Source: Uloborus plumipes (taxonomy: Eukaryota > Arthropoda > Arachnida > Araneae > Uloboridae). Taken from it: a stretch of DNA of 64,000 nucleotides. Below are positions 11,757 to 24,088 of this stretch, piece after piece. The stretch spans positions 1-64,000 of the forward strand of contig JAXGGA010001054.1 of assembly GCA_038373865.1 (NCBI GenBank), read 5' to 3'. A model generated the notes under the pieces. It saw only the letters and a list, made by a program, of their open reading frames with translations, made no database searches and was not told the origin of the DNA. Made by a program: the position numbers and the translations under genes. How positions within the stretch are numbered: position 1 is the stretch's first letter; every line of letters starts with the position of its first letter.

Positions 11757-12554
11757 TACATTAGGGTGATTCAAAAAATTTTTTTTTTGAATTTCTCTGG
11801 TCTTACCCCGCAGTTTTTTTACACTATTCATGAATGTGATGTATGTAAAATTTTAGCTCAATTGAATAATATTTAGAGGTCGCTCAACGCGATCGAATTC
11901 TGCTGAAAATTAGCAATTTCGAGAGTTGGAGTATATAGCTTCATTACCCGAAATAATATTATTCTTCATATAAAATGGAATAACTTAAAACCTTAGTTTA
12001 CTCTACTAAGTAATTAGTCAATAAAATAATAGCTCAAAGTGAGTTGTAACGATTACCCCCCCCTCACCCCCCCCCTCCAAAGCTCCATTATCTCTTACCT
12101 GAGTTTGGGTAGAAAATGCAGCTGCAAGCTCGGGCTGTGGTTTCTGTTTTCTTTTTGGTTGTTTGAGGTGTAAGAGTTTATTTGGCTAAAACACCTAGCA
12201 TCCACTCTAGACAGGGCCCAGTATAAGTGACAGAAAGTCACTTTGATAGTAGCTGCTACAGTACAAAGTATGGGTCAAAATGGGGAGGATTTGACAACGT
12301 CCATAAAACGGTAAATGCAAACTATTCGCTCTGAATTGGACGTTAACTTACAAAAGTCGTTTAAATCTAGGATTTCCTTTGATAGTTCACTGGAACGAAA
12401 CACTTATGCAAAATATATTGGGAAAATGAAGGATGATCGGCGGGTTTCATACCAGTATTAGTATCAGGACCACAAGCATTGATGAATTACTTCTGGGTTC
12501 TAGTAAGTTAGTCAGGCATTGGAATTGCTACGGAAAATGCTGCTATACGATAAT

Positions 12555-13345
12555 CAGTTAGATAAATGGGAACTTACTGAGCTCGTACGTGGTATGTGTT
12601 TCAATACGACATGCATTGCCGGTACTAAAGTTGGAGCATGTTTGAACTTGGGGAAAAAAAACTAGGGTAGCAACTTTTATATTGTGCTTTCCGCCATTAC
12701 ATTTTAGACATTGTGTTTTCTGTGGTATTACAACCGAAATCTATTCTACTCTTGGTCTCTCGGTATTTTAACCGATAAACCAAGAAATAGGTAGAATTGG
12801 GGTATTTGATTGCGTGCAATGTCAGATGCGATGTTCACGCAATTGCCTGGAACCATTCACTGCCATTGGATCTACAATACTGCTTTTTAAGCGGTTTTAG
12901 CAATCATAGTCCAGAATAAAACATTCAAATTTTAAACCTGGAGTAACGATGAGGTTGAGGAGTTCGTAACACATTCAGAGCAACGTGCAACTAGTAATGG
13001 AAGTTGCGCAAAGTTAACTTCTGATGACCCATGTAAAAGAAGTGTCCAAGGAAGATACTAGAGCTTAGTGCGATTTTCTTGAGCAGAGCACCTTCTCTTG
13101 GTGTATGTTTTCGTGTCCCAGGAGTGATTCCTCGTGTTATATCTGTGTTAAAGATTCTTTATGGCTTCAAGTTATGGATATTTCCCAACCAGTTCAAACT
13201 TGCAGCTGGACAAACAAAAGGTATTCGTAACATATGAATGTGATTTCTTTCACATTCTTATCGTTAATGGGAAAGAATATCTAAGAGCTGGGTTCCCAGC
13301 AACCCTTTTTGTGCAAGCACTAAGAAATGATTTGGAATATTTTTA
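12555..13345 (+). pseudogene. decayed transposase-like coding region
   Basis: Several frame-shifted pieces line up with a transposase-like protein family common in arthropod and cnidarian genomes. I know this family by its phrases (FDTT.SN.G...GAC.LLE, then A.RHH..E, then a later L.LW.F..QF.L block) but have no name for it. Seen here: 12555-12653 reads LVRGMCFNTTCIAGTKVGAC; about 12677-12760 reads YCAFRHYILDIVFSVVLQPK; about 13108-13236 reads FRVPGVIPRVISVLKILYGF, then KLWIFPNQFKLAAGQTKGIR; and 13240-13345 continues in another frame (AGFPAT..VQALRNDLEYF). Many stops and shifts separate the pieces. The first acidic residue of the FDTT motif is Asn here. It belongs to the surrounding TIR element and is not functional. 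Confidence 0.6.
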
Positions 13346-13789
13346 GCGTCCTAACTCATGTAAAGAAGAAACTCAAAATATATCAGCTGTTTGATCCTGA
13401 GCATTCGAATCTTTAAGATAGCTACCAACAAGGCTTTATACTACCAAAGAAACTGAAGATTGTAAACGACAATACGTAGCGTGGCATGGCCCTTATTGAA
13501 GCATTTGTTAAGACTATCACTAACGACGAAAAACAAAGACAGTGTTTTCTTCAAGTGGTACAGGAACACAGAAAAGGTTTCAAAGTTGCAAAAAAGTAAC
13601 CTTAAAAAGTATTGCAAGAATTAATGAACGAATTACTATATATTCAATGTATTTAAATTTGTTTTTTATATTTTTTCCGTATTTGATTAGTTTTCATACT
13701 TTTCTGCATTTCATTGGTTTTTCAGATATATAGTTCATTTTGTGATTGCACGCTTTTTTCTTCGGAGATAAAAAAAAGCAATAAAGTAA

Positions 13790-14300
13790 CTTTATTATTA
13801 TTATTATTATTATTTACGTTCGCCTTTGTGCCGCTATCACAAAATTTGAAGTACTCCTAAATGTAAATATAGTTTACTAAAATTTTGGGCGAATAATTCA
13901 GTGTATATAAAGGGCCTAAATAAGACGGTAAGACGAATAAAAATACAAAGGCTACTTTTTTCTATAGATATCATTTACGATCACGTTTTTGTCAATATCA
14001 CGAAATTTCAAGGCGTTTGAGCGACCTCTAAATAATAATATATTTGGCCAAAATTTTGCACAAATAATCAGTGTATATAGTGGCACAAAATAAGAGGGTA
14101 AGACGCACAGAAATACAAAGGCTACTTTTTTCTATAGATATCATTTACGATCACGTTTTTGCCAATATCACGAAATTTCAAGGCGTTTGAGCGACCTCTA
14201 AATATTAATATATTTTGCCAAAATTTTGCACTAATAATCAGTGTATATAGTGGCACAAAATAAGAGGGTAAGACGCACAAAAATACAAAGTTTATTTTTT
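13790..14300 (+). repeat. three tandem copies of a 170-bp unit
   Basis: The phrase aaatacaaag recurs at 13941, 14111 and 14281, and gctacttttttctatagata at 13951 and 14121, giving a 170-bp period. Two units are nearly identical, while the first and third are partial or diverged. An (ATT)n run precedes them at about 13790-13815. The array occupies the right subterminal zone of the element at 11759-14327. Confidence 0.8.
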
Positions 14301-15282
14301 TCCATACATTTCTGAATCACCCTAATGTACATACTAATCCAAAACAAATAATGTATTGCTTCGTCATTCTTTTGATATACAAATATATGAACTTATAATG
14401 CAAAATAATTAAATTAAATAAAAAATCCAAAACTAAGAGCACAGCTTTAGTTCGCTGAACTTCCTGCAAGAAATGTTGTTAGGAAGTGAAGCAAAAGTAT
14501 CTTATTTTCCCCAAAAAGAGACTCTTGGGCAACCAAATCATAGACAAACATTCTACAAAACTGAATTCAAATAATGCAGTTAAAAGAACGGGATCAACAT
14601 CTAAGATCTCAATAACAAGTGAGGCTGTATTTCCGATATTAGAACAAGCGAGTCAAGCATGTGTTTCATTTTTATGCATATTAAAACTTCTAATATAAGC
14701 CCACTCTCACCGAAATCAATAACCAAAAGTAAAGAAGAAACTTTAAAAGTTATCAAAAGAGAACACCACAAGCATGCAGAAAGAAACTTGTGAAATGTTA
14801 ACAAGCTTGACAATATTGAAAGAATTGCAATCTGAAAAAGCCTAAAGAGATAAAAAATCAATTAAACTGACACACAGACGTAAAACCAAATAAATTATAA
14901 ATAAACCTTTTATTTAAAAGAATTCATAACTGAATCGAAATGCATTGATAGCAACCTTTAAAAGTTGGAAAGTGGGAGCAAATTACGTCTTTTGAGGAAA
15001 ATGTCAAAAAAGTATATTTTCATGTCATCATTCTTCCCCACAATGTAGAATAACGCGCAATGAAACTTAAAAATATAGTGAAAGTTTTTTGTTCCCGAAG
15101 CATGATGATGTTTGAAAGGATGATGCATCGTAAACAGTGCTAGACATTCCTGGCCCTGAGATGAATCAAGAGGACAATATTGCTTTCTAGAAATGTTTAT
15201 GCACTAATTGTTTTCTCATTAATGAGCAAAAATTTCAAACTACTATTCAATAAATCGTGAAATAAAATCCTTTAAACCATGA

Positions 15283-15343
15283 CTCATTTTACCCCACTAG
15301 TGACCCATTTTACCCCACCCTATGGGGTAAAATGAGTCATTGA
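15283..15343. repeat. subterminal hairpin echoing the element's TIR
   Basis: TGACTCATTTTACCCCACTA and a following TGACCCATTTTACCCCACC are faced by TATGGGGTAAAATGAGTCAT, forming a long stem. The arms repeat the GGGGTAAAATG..TCA phrase of the 9959-15537 element's ends. Confidence 0.8.
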
Positions 15344-15539
15344 CAACACATATTCAAACTTATTTATCAGTATCAATATTTTGTTTTTCCCGAGATATTT
15401 CACTTTATAAATGTCATGAGGAAGAGTCATTTGCATATCCGGAGCAGTTTATTCACTGGTTGAAGCAATATATTTTTTGCTGTCAAAGTCTGATTGTAAA
15501 ATTGCTCTTTCTTGACACATTTTACCCCAATTGACCATA

Positions 15540-17955
15540 GTAGTCCAGTATTATAAAACATCCCAAGAATTAGCAAAAAGTAAATTGAAGCTGATGAATT
15601 TTTATTTTTTAACAAGCAAATTATGAAGACAGTTCCCGTTCCTTGCATATCCACTGTCGAGAAAAGATACTAAGTTGATATTTCATTTGTTTCTTCAAGG
15701 AAAAAGCTTATTTTCAATTTAAGTCCTTTTTAAGTAAACATTTGCAAAACTAATGGTATTAATTTTTTTTAAATATAAATACCGAATGATAAGTAAGGTA
15801 TAATATCTGTGCTTGACTCTTAAATTAAGAATATTTGGATATGTTACACACACAAGATTATGATATAATGTGAATAGCAGCTAATTTCTAATTAAATTTT
15901 TCTATGCTTTAATATTTGATCATATCAGTTGGTTTTATTATAATTAACAACTTAAGTGTAGGAGATGTTTTGCATATTCCAAAAAATGCTTCATGTTGCT
16001 TATTTACAATTAAAAAGAATTGAAATGTCTGCCTTTCTGTGACTACCAGTATAAAGCAAAAATAAATTCTTTAATTAGTGAAATTAAATTAAATATGAGA
16101 CACTAAGCTAAACAGTTTGTGTATAACCACGAATATTAAAATATATGAAGAATAGTACCATATTGTATGCATTTATTAATGCACTCAATCTTAAAATCAA
16201 TATGTGCACAAGCCAAAGCTTCAGCCATTACTAGCTTCGGCCACTGGAACTCGTTTTATTGCTTTAAAATCCTGTCGGTAACGTGTCCTACGTTCAAATC
16301 GCGATGTTAAAAAAAAAAAAAAAACTATGAATAATAAAACATTGCAGCAAAAACGAATATTAAAAGAAATAATGTGATTTACGTTCATCTATGAGGGTTG
16401 ACTCTTATGTTTTGGAAAAAAAATGTACATGGGATAAAAAAAAAAGGATTTATACTCGTCTCAACTTTTTGTCCCATGTTGGTAGCGCAGACTTTCAGAA
16501 TGTTTATTTCTAGTCAAACTTTTATTTGGTGCCAAAGAATTGCGTGGGGTGAAGCCCTGTTATGTGATGAAAATATTCCAGTTGAAAGTTTCCACTTCAG
16601 TTTCAAAGTTTTTCCATTTTTACTTTTATGTCTCTACAAAATGACAAATCATGTCTGTCAAGCAAATTAAAACGCAAAATAAGTTAATTTTTCAAACTGT
16701 TTTTGCATAATAGAAAATAAACTTATTACCATGGACATAATAATGTGCTTTTTTATCTTAAACTAGCGATGTTTAGTTGTCATCTTTCGGAAATTCGTCT
16801 TGTCTGTAACAATTATTAACTGTAACATTGTAAAATTACGTAAGTAGAAACCATCCACTACCGAACTGATGCATACGTTATCAATGTTTTTCCATCATTA
16901 TTTCTTCCAATAATGAGCTTACTGCGTTGATTTTTGTAGTACAAAAATTAGTTTGAACGCGTCGCTTTTCCTGTCAACTATTTCATTTTCTAAAATTAGT
17001 TTAATATTCTGAAATGCTCCAAATACATTATTTTCTCCCCAAATTCAAGTGACTTAAACAAAATTCTCTCTTCTCACGGGACTTCGTTTTGTAGAGCTTT
17101 TCGTGCTGTAGAGTCGCCGTCATGCTGTAGAGCTTTTTCAACTAAAGGATTTCCCAATTCTCACCCACGATTTTATCTTTTAAGCGCTACTATGCAATAA
17201 ATTATTCAAGCTCCACAACTCAGACCTTTAATTTTATTCACAATCAAAGTAAGTAATTGAATATGTTCTCAGAGAGAATGAAAACTTTTGATGTCATTTA
17301 TAAGTTCTACATAGAATTGTAATTTTTGCTTTCTTCCCCCATTCAACTATCAACACAATACTAATCTGCCTCTTATTAACGCCAGCATTCATTACATAAA
17401 ATATAAAATTAATATTTTTCAAGTATTTTGCTGATTTTTAGTGACAGTGTCGCTTTTATTACAATTAACTCATTTCAATCCTTTGAATATTGCTGAATGA
17501 AACTAATGAACTGCATTTTTTAGTACTGTTTGCTATGGGTGTTCATCCCCCCACCTAATTTTAGCATTTTTTGAACGTTGTTGAACATATCATGAAATTA
17601 TCCTGAAAGTTTGATAAAAAATATGATCAATTAAAAAAATTGACAAAATCTTTGCTATTATGGCGTGGTAGAAATAGTGTATTTTCTTGTGTTAAAATTT
17701 GGATGATGGTTATTTTTTTTGAATTCTTTAAAGTTACTACAAGAGATTTAAACTTTTTGCTCCAAAAAACTAGGGCTAAATTTTCGATGTGACTCTGCAA
17801 AACATAAAATGAACTCTCGAAAGCCCAATACTCGAGAACTATGCTGTCAACTTCTTTGAAATTTCAGCTTTTTTTTTTTTTTTTAACACCGTAAACATTT
17901 GGAGATCAGTTCAAAAAACTTTCGATAATTAGCTCTGTCATCCCCCACCCAGCCC
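15540..17955. other. AT-rich non-coding DNA
   Basis: No gene is visible. A short tract at 16205-16250 (caaagcttcagccatta) resembles the inverse of 9411-9432 (atgggctgaagattcgg) and could mark an outer element end. A weak tRNA B-box-like phrase followed by an A17 run lies at 16290-16324. Neither is strong enough to annotate. Confidence 0.5.
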
Positions 17956-18148
17956 CAGGGCCTGATTACTGAATAGGCCAACTAGGCCGTGGCCTAGGCC
18001 CCCTCTACAATTTAGGGGCCCCAAATGGATAAAATTGCTGTTGTCAATATCTTAAATTGTTTTATCCAATGCTTAAAATTATAAAATCTGAATGAAGGGG
18101 GCCCCAAGTATTCGGCCTAGGGCCTTGTACTATCTTAATCGGGCCCTG
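17956..18148. mobile_element. hAT-like MITE with CAGGGCC ends
   Basis: The ends are CAGGGCCTGATTACTGAATA and (inverted) CAGGGCCCGATTAAGATAGT. Both continue into GGCCTAGGCCCC or GGCCCTAGGCC blocks, so the 193-bp unit is largely palindromic. The CAG terminus suggests hAT, but the 8-bp flanks (CCCAGCCC, CCCACAGT) do not match convincingly. Confidence 0.6.
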
Positions 18149-18538
18149 CCCACAGTGGCTTAGCAAGAACAAAATTAAGACTGGCGATTAAATTTTGCGA
18201 GCCCCCCCCCCCCCCCGTTTAGAGATTGATTCCAGTTCAATCTATTCAACTATTCTGTGTAAAAATAATAATAAAAAAGAAGAAAACCTTCTCGTACTTG
18301 TTGTTACTCATAAAAATTAAAATATACATTTTCAAAAATATTTGAGATAAAAACATACAATATGAAATAATTACATACGTTTTGGTGTAGATTGAACAAC
18401 TTTCAAATGCTTGATATATTTAATTTTTTGTCACAATATTTTGATGACCTATGAAATAAATTTATAACTTATAAAACTGCAAATAAATACTTATTCATTC
18501 TGAATTTTATTGATCTGTAAAAGATAGGCTGTGCATTA

Positions 18539-19599
18539 GGGTGTATCACGATTTTTTCTTTCTTTCTTTCTTTTTTTTTTTTTTTTTGGAAATTCAAAAT
18601 TGCAAGTTGATAAAATATTGTCACTATATTCACACAGTTACCAAAAAAAAAAAATTTGTGAAATTGAAAAATGTTTGGTCTGCCGGGATTACCTTGAAGT
18701 TTCAAGTTTTTTTAGTAAAAACGATGATTTTTTTTTTTAAAGTATAAATTATGTGTAATGCAAAAATAATTATTTAAGTGCCAAAAAAGGATTACTTAAG
18801 GAGTAATCTATCAATAAAAAATACATTGGAGCTAAAATTTAACTTTTAGGTTTCCAGAAATAGTTATGAAAAATCTCACATTTTTGCTAGTCAGTTATAT
18901 TTTTAGAATATTTACCTATCCTGCAGAATAATTTTTATTATTGTATTAATAGTGCAAACATTACAGTGCAGCGCTTTGAAATAGCGAGATTGCTCCATTT
19001 TTCCACTCAAATTATTATTTTGCTTTACGTATAATTTATACATTTTTTAAACAGAACCATCGTTTTTACCAAAAAAAAAAACTTGAAACTTCAAGGTTAT
19101 CCCGGTAGACCTAAGTATTTTTCAATTTCAAAATATTTCTTTTAGTAACAATGAACATAGTGACAACTTTTAATCAACTAGAAATTTTGAATTTTCAAAA
19201 AAAAAAAATAATAAATAAAAATCCGTAATCCTATGGGTAAATGAACCCTAAAAATATGACTGACAAGCAAAAATGTGAGGTTTTTCATAACTATTTCTGG
19301 AAACCTAAAAGATAAATTTTAGCTTCAATGCATTTTTTATTGATAGATTACACCTTAAGTAGTCCATTTTCGCACTCAAATAATTATTTTTGCTTTACAC
19401 ATAATTTATACAATTTCGTAAAAAATCGTCGTTTTTTCTAAAAAAAACTCGAAACTTCAAGGTAATCCCGACAGACCAAACATTTTCAATTTCAAAATGA
19501 ATTTTTTTGACGAGAATTTAGTAACAACTTTTTATCAACTTAAAATTTTGGATTTCAAAAAAAAAAAATAAATAAATAAATAAAAATCGGGGTACACCC
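18539..19599. mobile_element. 1-kb foldback element with GGGTGTA ends
   Basis: TA-flanked ends GGGTGTATCACGATTTTT and (inverted) GGGTGTACCCCGATTTTT match 16 of 18. Almost the whole left arm (18540-18960) is found again in inverted order twice. The phrase 'taccttgaagtttcaagttt' type is inverted at about 19080-19100 and again at 19450-19470. The AAATTCAAAATTGCAAGTTG block reappears inverted at about 19170-19200 and 19530-19560. The element thus contains one forward and two reverse copies of a unit, with poly-T or poly-A at the unit joins. It is non-coding. Confidence 0.75.
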
Positions 19600-22301
19600 T
19601 ACTGGGCGTGTGTTGAAGTAAAACATCTTGAGAAGGAAACTTAGAATTTCTTGGTCCAAACAAATAAGCCATTAGACTTATTATTTGGAAAGATGAGGAC
19701 ATTAAAAAGATGAAGAAATTTTTCTTCTAACAGATGTTCAAATACATAGATTTCTTGACTAGAAAGAAGTTCAAGAAGGAAGCCAAATACTATAATTTGC
19801 TTGTAGCTTTCAAATGTTAGATCTAATCAACTGCTTTTGTGAACCAGGAATTTTAAGCGAAATATAACCAAAACAAAGCTCTTTAACTGATTCTTAAGAA
19901 CCTCTATTTTCATCCAATGGCGGTAGTTCTGTTGAGACAATGTAGGTCTGCTTCCTGAATTTCTGTGAAAAGTTTTTGGTGGTAAGTCACTGCTTTACTT
20001 ACAATGTGGAACGTCGAAAATAATATTTCTTTTCTTGGAAAAGTTGAAAATTGATTAATCTAGAACAACTATCACAGAGGAAGAAAATAGTTTTAAATTA
20101 AAAAAAAGAAGGAGTTTTGAAGGATTTAGTTCCAAAATGCATGAGTTTGAAGGGCCCCTTCAACAACAACAACAAAAAAATCTTAAGTTAAGGGGTTTTG
20201 GCTGAGCATACAAACTCCGACACTTCTAAAATTTTTATTTTAGTACGCAACAAGCATGGAGAAGGTAAAGATAAAATCTGGCTCAGCGAGGGGAAAAACA
20301 TCCCCCAGAGGTCTTACATTCAACATTATTGGCAATCCTAAGGGCTCTTTTGACCAAAACACTCTTCCAGATGGTAATTCTAGCAGTGGGTAACATAAAA
20401 GAACATTCAGGTGTCAAACATTAAAATTTTGGACGGAGGGCCTGCATTCCTCCCTTCACTCACCCCAAACTTGTGGGAATTCTATTAAGATGAAATAAAT
20501 GAACATAATTATCAATGATCTTCTGGCTATGCCTTTCGTGTTGATTTCGGAAAACTTCATGTTTAAAAGAGTAAGTGTCCAGCAAAATGAGGAAGGGGGG
20601 GGGGCTTGCCTTCACCCCCTCTCGACTCAACGCTTTTGCTTCTAGGTTTCCATCTATTCAACCTCACAATTTCAGCCATTGGCTAAATTAATTTTAACTA
20701 TTTGGAGGGCCCTTAAAAAGCACGGGGGGCCTGGTCAGTAATCATGTTTTGTAGACCACACCTCTCGGGATTTTTTTTAAATCAGGCCCTAAGTGAAAAA
20801 ATGCTTTTTTTTTTTTAGCTATAGTTGGTAATTTCTAAAACCAATGTATCCGTGTTTCCGATTTTAGTCTTTTTGAGGATCCTATATGGTATCGCCTTCA
20901 AAAAAATAGTGAAACATTGTTCCCCTGGCTAGGTTGGGGGCTTCAGATGTTCTTTAATTGAATGCAGATAAAGATTCAGACAAAAGTGTGATAGTGAACA
21001 AGAAAGCACGCCGAAAGTTCGGAAAAACTTGGATCGGACAGTTCGAAGCGGGACCTCTTCGTTTGTTTTAATTTTTGACGAGAAAAATAGTGGTTTCAAC
21101 TGTGTGATTCGGGAATACGTTGTAAAATTTTGTTTCGGAACAAAGTTTGAATGGAGAAAAATTTCGGGCAAAGTGGAGATGCGAGGCCCCGGGAAGTGCG
21201 AGGCCCTGAGCGGTCGCCCGATTCGCCCACCCCTTGCTACGCCTCTGCCTGCCCACCCCCCAATTTTAAGAGACAACGTTTGCATAAATGTCCTTAAAAA
21301 GGGCAGAAAATTTTCTCACACATACTAATAATGTATAGCATTCGAAAGAGCAGATTTTTATGTGTCAAATGAATTTGTTCTCCAATACTCTAAGTTAATT
21401 ACGGTAAGAGTTATTTGTGTTTTTATCTTTAGTTTTCAAGGTTTCTCTCGATTCCAGTCATTTAAGTAATTCATTAAAACCATCAATAAAAAGTTAACGA
21501 ATTGTTCCGCAGTTTTTTTTTATATCATTCGAAAGAGCGACTTTTTTGTTCATCCAGATTTAATCCTACCTACCGTCGAAGATCAAAATTTCTATCTTAG
21601 TGAGAAATAAAGTTTAAAGGGTAATAATTCAAGTTCGTCAATTTTTATTCCATTCAAGTCAAACGTTATTATGTTGCCATGGTTACATTCATAAGCTTTA
21701 GTTGTTTCTTCCTTCTTGATTTAATTTGTGAAAAGTATTTTATTTCATAGCGATCCACAGCCTTCTATGTTGAAAAAACAGTCAAAATGATGCCTTTTTG
21801 TTGAGGGCAACCCCATATGTGACGAAATGGCAGTTTTGAATTAAAGGGAAAAAATGTTTAAGTGAGTACAGTGACCATCTTTAAATTAAAACATTTTTTT
21901 TCCTTTACATTCTATCTTTAAGAATTAAAATATAAAAAACAAAACTGAAAAATACTTTGATTTTTAAAAAATGTCTATGTTAGCTTTTGCTTCGTGACGA
22001 AATGACGATTTTGTTACCTAAGTTCTTGGGCTACGAAGTAACAAAAAAAAAAATCTGAATTATTCATTAATTCAATTTTTAACTGATAAATACTTTTAAA
22101 GATAGAGAAGTAACAATCAGAAACTGTTAATTAAAATAAATGCATTGGATAAAAATAATTAAACCATATATGTTGTGACGGAATGATAAGACGTTCTAAT
22201 TTCCATTTATTGTAATAAAATTGACTATATTTTTAACGAAATAAAAATAATTATTGCACTTGGCTGATGTAACGTTGATAAAATAAAAACAATGAATGAA
22301 A
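19600..22301. other. non-coding DNA with a possible repeat fragment at 20930-21247
   Basis: No gene was found. The GC-richer tract up to 21247 ends in ttgctacgcctctg, whose inverse (CAGAGGCGTAGCAAGG) looks like a DNA-transposon end. Its partner end was not found. The overlapping open frames at 20929-21328 on both strands are by-products of this tract. Confidence 0.45.
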
Positions 22302-23118
22302 TCTATATACATAAATGATTACTTTTTGTATGTATGTCCGGGGTAATCTTTCAAACTACTGGACCGATTTTAACCATTTTTTCACCGTAGATAGCTACAG
22401 TAATAGGGAGCTGGATAAGCTATAATTTATTTCTAAAAAGATTAGTTTAAAAAAGTTATTACGAAAAATAATAAATTTCATGTCATTTCCTCATTAAATG
22501 ATTAAATTTTCAACCCATTGTTGCAAAATTCGGTTGCCTAGCAACAACAATGTTAATAGTAATCATGATGAAAATTTTGAACCAAGGCTTCTCTGGAGTA
22601 AGTATGAAATTCATTGCTTGCTTAGGGTTTTTATATTCATCTATGCCAATAATCGCTAACGGGGTAAATAAATAAAAAGGGAATTGATTTTGGCAACACA
22701 TAGAAAATGGAAAGTGTTTACAGTCAAAAGAATTTCTTAATCACGTCAGATGTTTTTACCAATTGAGTTTTCACAAATGAAGTCACAAGGATAGAAAGTG
22801 TAATAATGGGACTTATTTAACGTGCAATATTTAGAAATTGTTGACTCCAGTGCAATTGATACTGTAAATATATATTTATTTTAATATACCAAGCTTATAA
22901 CAATTCCTATTTACCTGAACATTATTTATAGCTTGCATTCGTGTTAAGGGTGTGTAATGCAGTTTTTTAAAGTAATACAGACAGAAAAATAGCCATTGTT
23001 TACAGAAGTAGCCATTTATGTATATAGATGTGCACTTTAATGTTGAAAAAATTATGAATGAGTTTCCCTGAAACACATTACCCGGCAGAAACCCGGGCAG
23101 GGCCGGGTACCGGGCTAG
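22302..23118 (+). mobile_element. non-autonomous Helitron (817 bp)
   Basis: The 5' end is TCTATATACATAAATGATTA, with TC right after an A (22301). The 3' end is a hairpin, ACCCGG (23091-23096) pairing with CCGGGT (23103-23108), followed ten bases later by CTAG (23115-23118) and a T (23119). TC at the start, a hairpin near CTAG at the end, no TIRs and insertion between A and T are the defining Helitron features. The 5' region also has the 'ctactggaccgattttaacc' phrase common in arthropod Helitrons. It has no Rep/helicase coding. Confidence 0.87.
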
Positions 23119-24086
23119 TAGTTTATAAAAATATTCTAATGTAGGGAAAAAAAGAATAGCAAAAGTTGTCATTTTCGTTGAATTGCCCATTGCCGAAATT
23201 GAAAGCATGAAAATACATTTTTTCATAAAGTAATGAATGTGTGTGTTTCTCGTACAAATCCGCAGCTTGCGTCAGCTCTTTGCCAAATTTGGTACAAAGG
23301 TGCTTTGTAGAGGAGTTCATACTTTATGGGGAAGTTATCTATACATGGGAGTTTTCTGGCCAAATATAGGTTTTCCCACAGCTTTTTTCTTTTTTTTTTC
23401 ACGGGTAAAAATATAGGGCGAAGTCAAAAAAATCTTTAAAACGGAATATTCATATCCATTAATAACAATGACTAAATTTGTTGAGTCTTAAAAAATCCAA
23501 ACGCATTCTTAATTTTATTTTGATTCCTAAAACTTTTTTTTTTTTGGCAGAATATTGCGCTATTTTATTCCTCACCTTTCTTTAACTTTCGTTCATTCTT
23601 TCTTCCGCTTTTTTTCTTTTTTTTTTTTTTGAGCAACTGATAAATTGCTATACGCTCTCTTTTTGGACCTCATTTGCCCTATAGTTCCTTTTCCAGATTG
23701 GCAAGCTGCAAACGCAAACATCAGTTTACTGCTCAGGAGGTGGTTGCGCGTACTGGCAGTAGATGGGGCTATCTTTTGAGTTGCCGGGTGATCAAAATGT
23801 GGTGTACATATGTGAGCTTATGGAGCATGTAAAGAAATATATTGGAAAAAAAAAAAAAAACTTTCACACACACAAGAACATGTTGCAAAAATAAAAAATA
23901 AAAACAATTTCAAGATGATGTAAAATACACTGTTCGATACCTGAACATGTTCTGAAATGTGCTTGTACATGCGTAAGAAGCCAAAAGAGATGCTGGTTTT
24001 CAAACAAGAATTTTTCAATGACAATTTTTCAATAGAATATTTAGAAATTGAATCTTTAAAAGGCTAATCGTTATCTCTGATTATGT
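23119..24086. other. AT-rich non-coding DNA
   Basis: Homopolymer T and A runs only (about 23390, 23530, 23620, 23850). No feature is recognised. Confidence 0.5.
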
Positions 24087-24088
24087 TA

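Larger units (their letters stand above)
11759..14327 (+). mobile_element. TA-flanked DNA transposon with CATTAGGGTGATTCA ends, decayed but once coding
   Basis: Left CATTAGGGTGATTCAAAAAA and inverted right CATTAGGGTGATTCAGAAAT match at 18 of 20 positions and abut TA (11757-11758 and 14328-14329). The left TA is shared with the preceding element. The 2.57-kb body contains a broken transposase-like gene (12555-13345) and, near the right end, three tandem copies of a 170-bp unit. A short segment near the left end (ttagaggtcgctcaacgcg, about 11872) is the inverse of a phrase in those units (gcgtttgagcgacctctaaa). Confidence 0.8.
9959..15537. mobile_element. large TA-flanked element with GGTCA..GGTAAAATG..GTCAAG ends, hosting nested insertions
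   Basis: The left end (9959, GGGTCAGGTGTAGGAAAATG) and the inverted right end (15537, TGGTCAATTGGGGTAAAATG) match at about 20 of 27 positions and are both flanked by TA (9957-9958, 15538-15539). A hairpin near the right end (15283-15343) repeats the terminal phrase. Removing the two nested TA elements (10432-11756, 11759-14327) leaves about 1.7 kb of non-coding body, so the host element is non-autonomous or decayed. The right end of a related copy is seen at about 36600-36838. Confidence 0.6.

Noticed and set aside
16250..16324. tRNA-like sequence followed by poly-A
   Set aside because: Only a vague B-box-like phrase is present; no A box at the right distance and no duplication.
20929..21328. 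Overlapping 99- to 118-codon frames on both strands
   Set aside because: They overlie a GC-richer repeat fragment; neither has recognisable domains and their ends follow the tract's edges.
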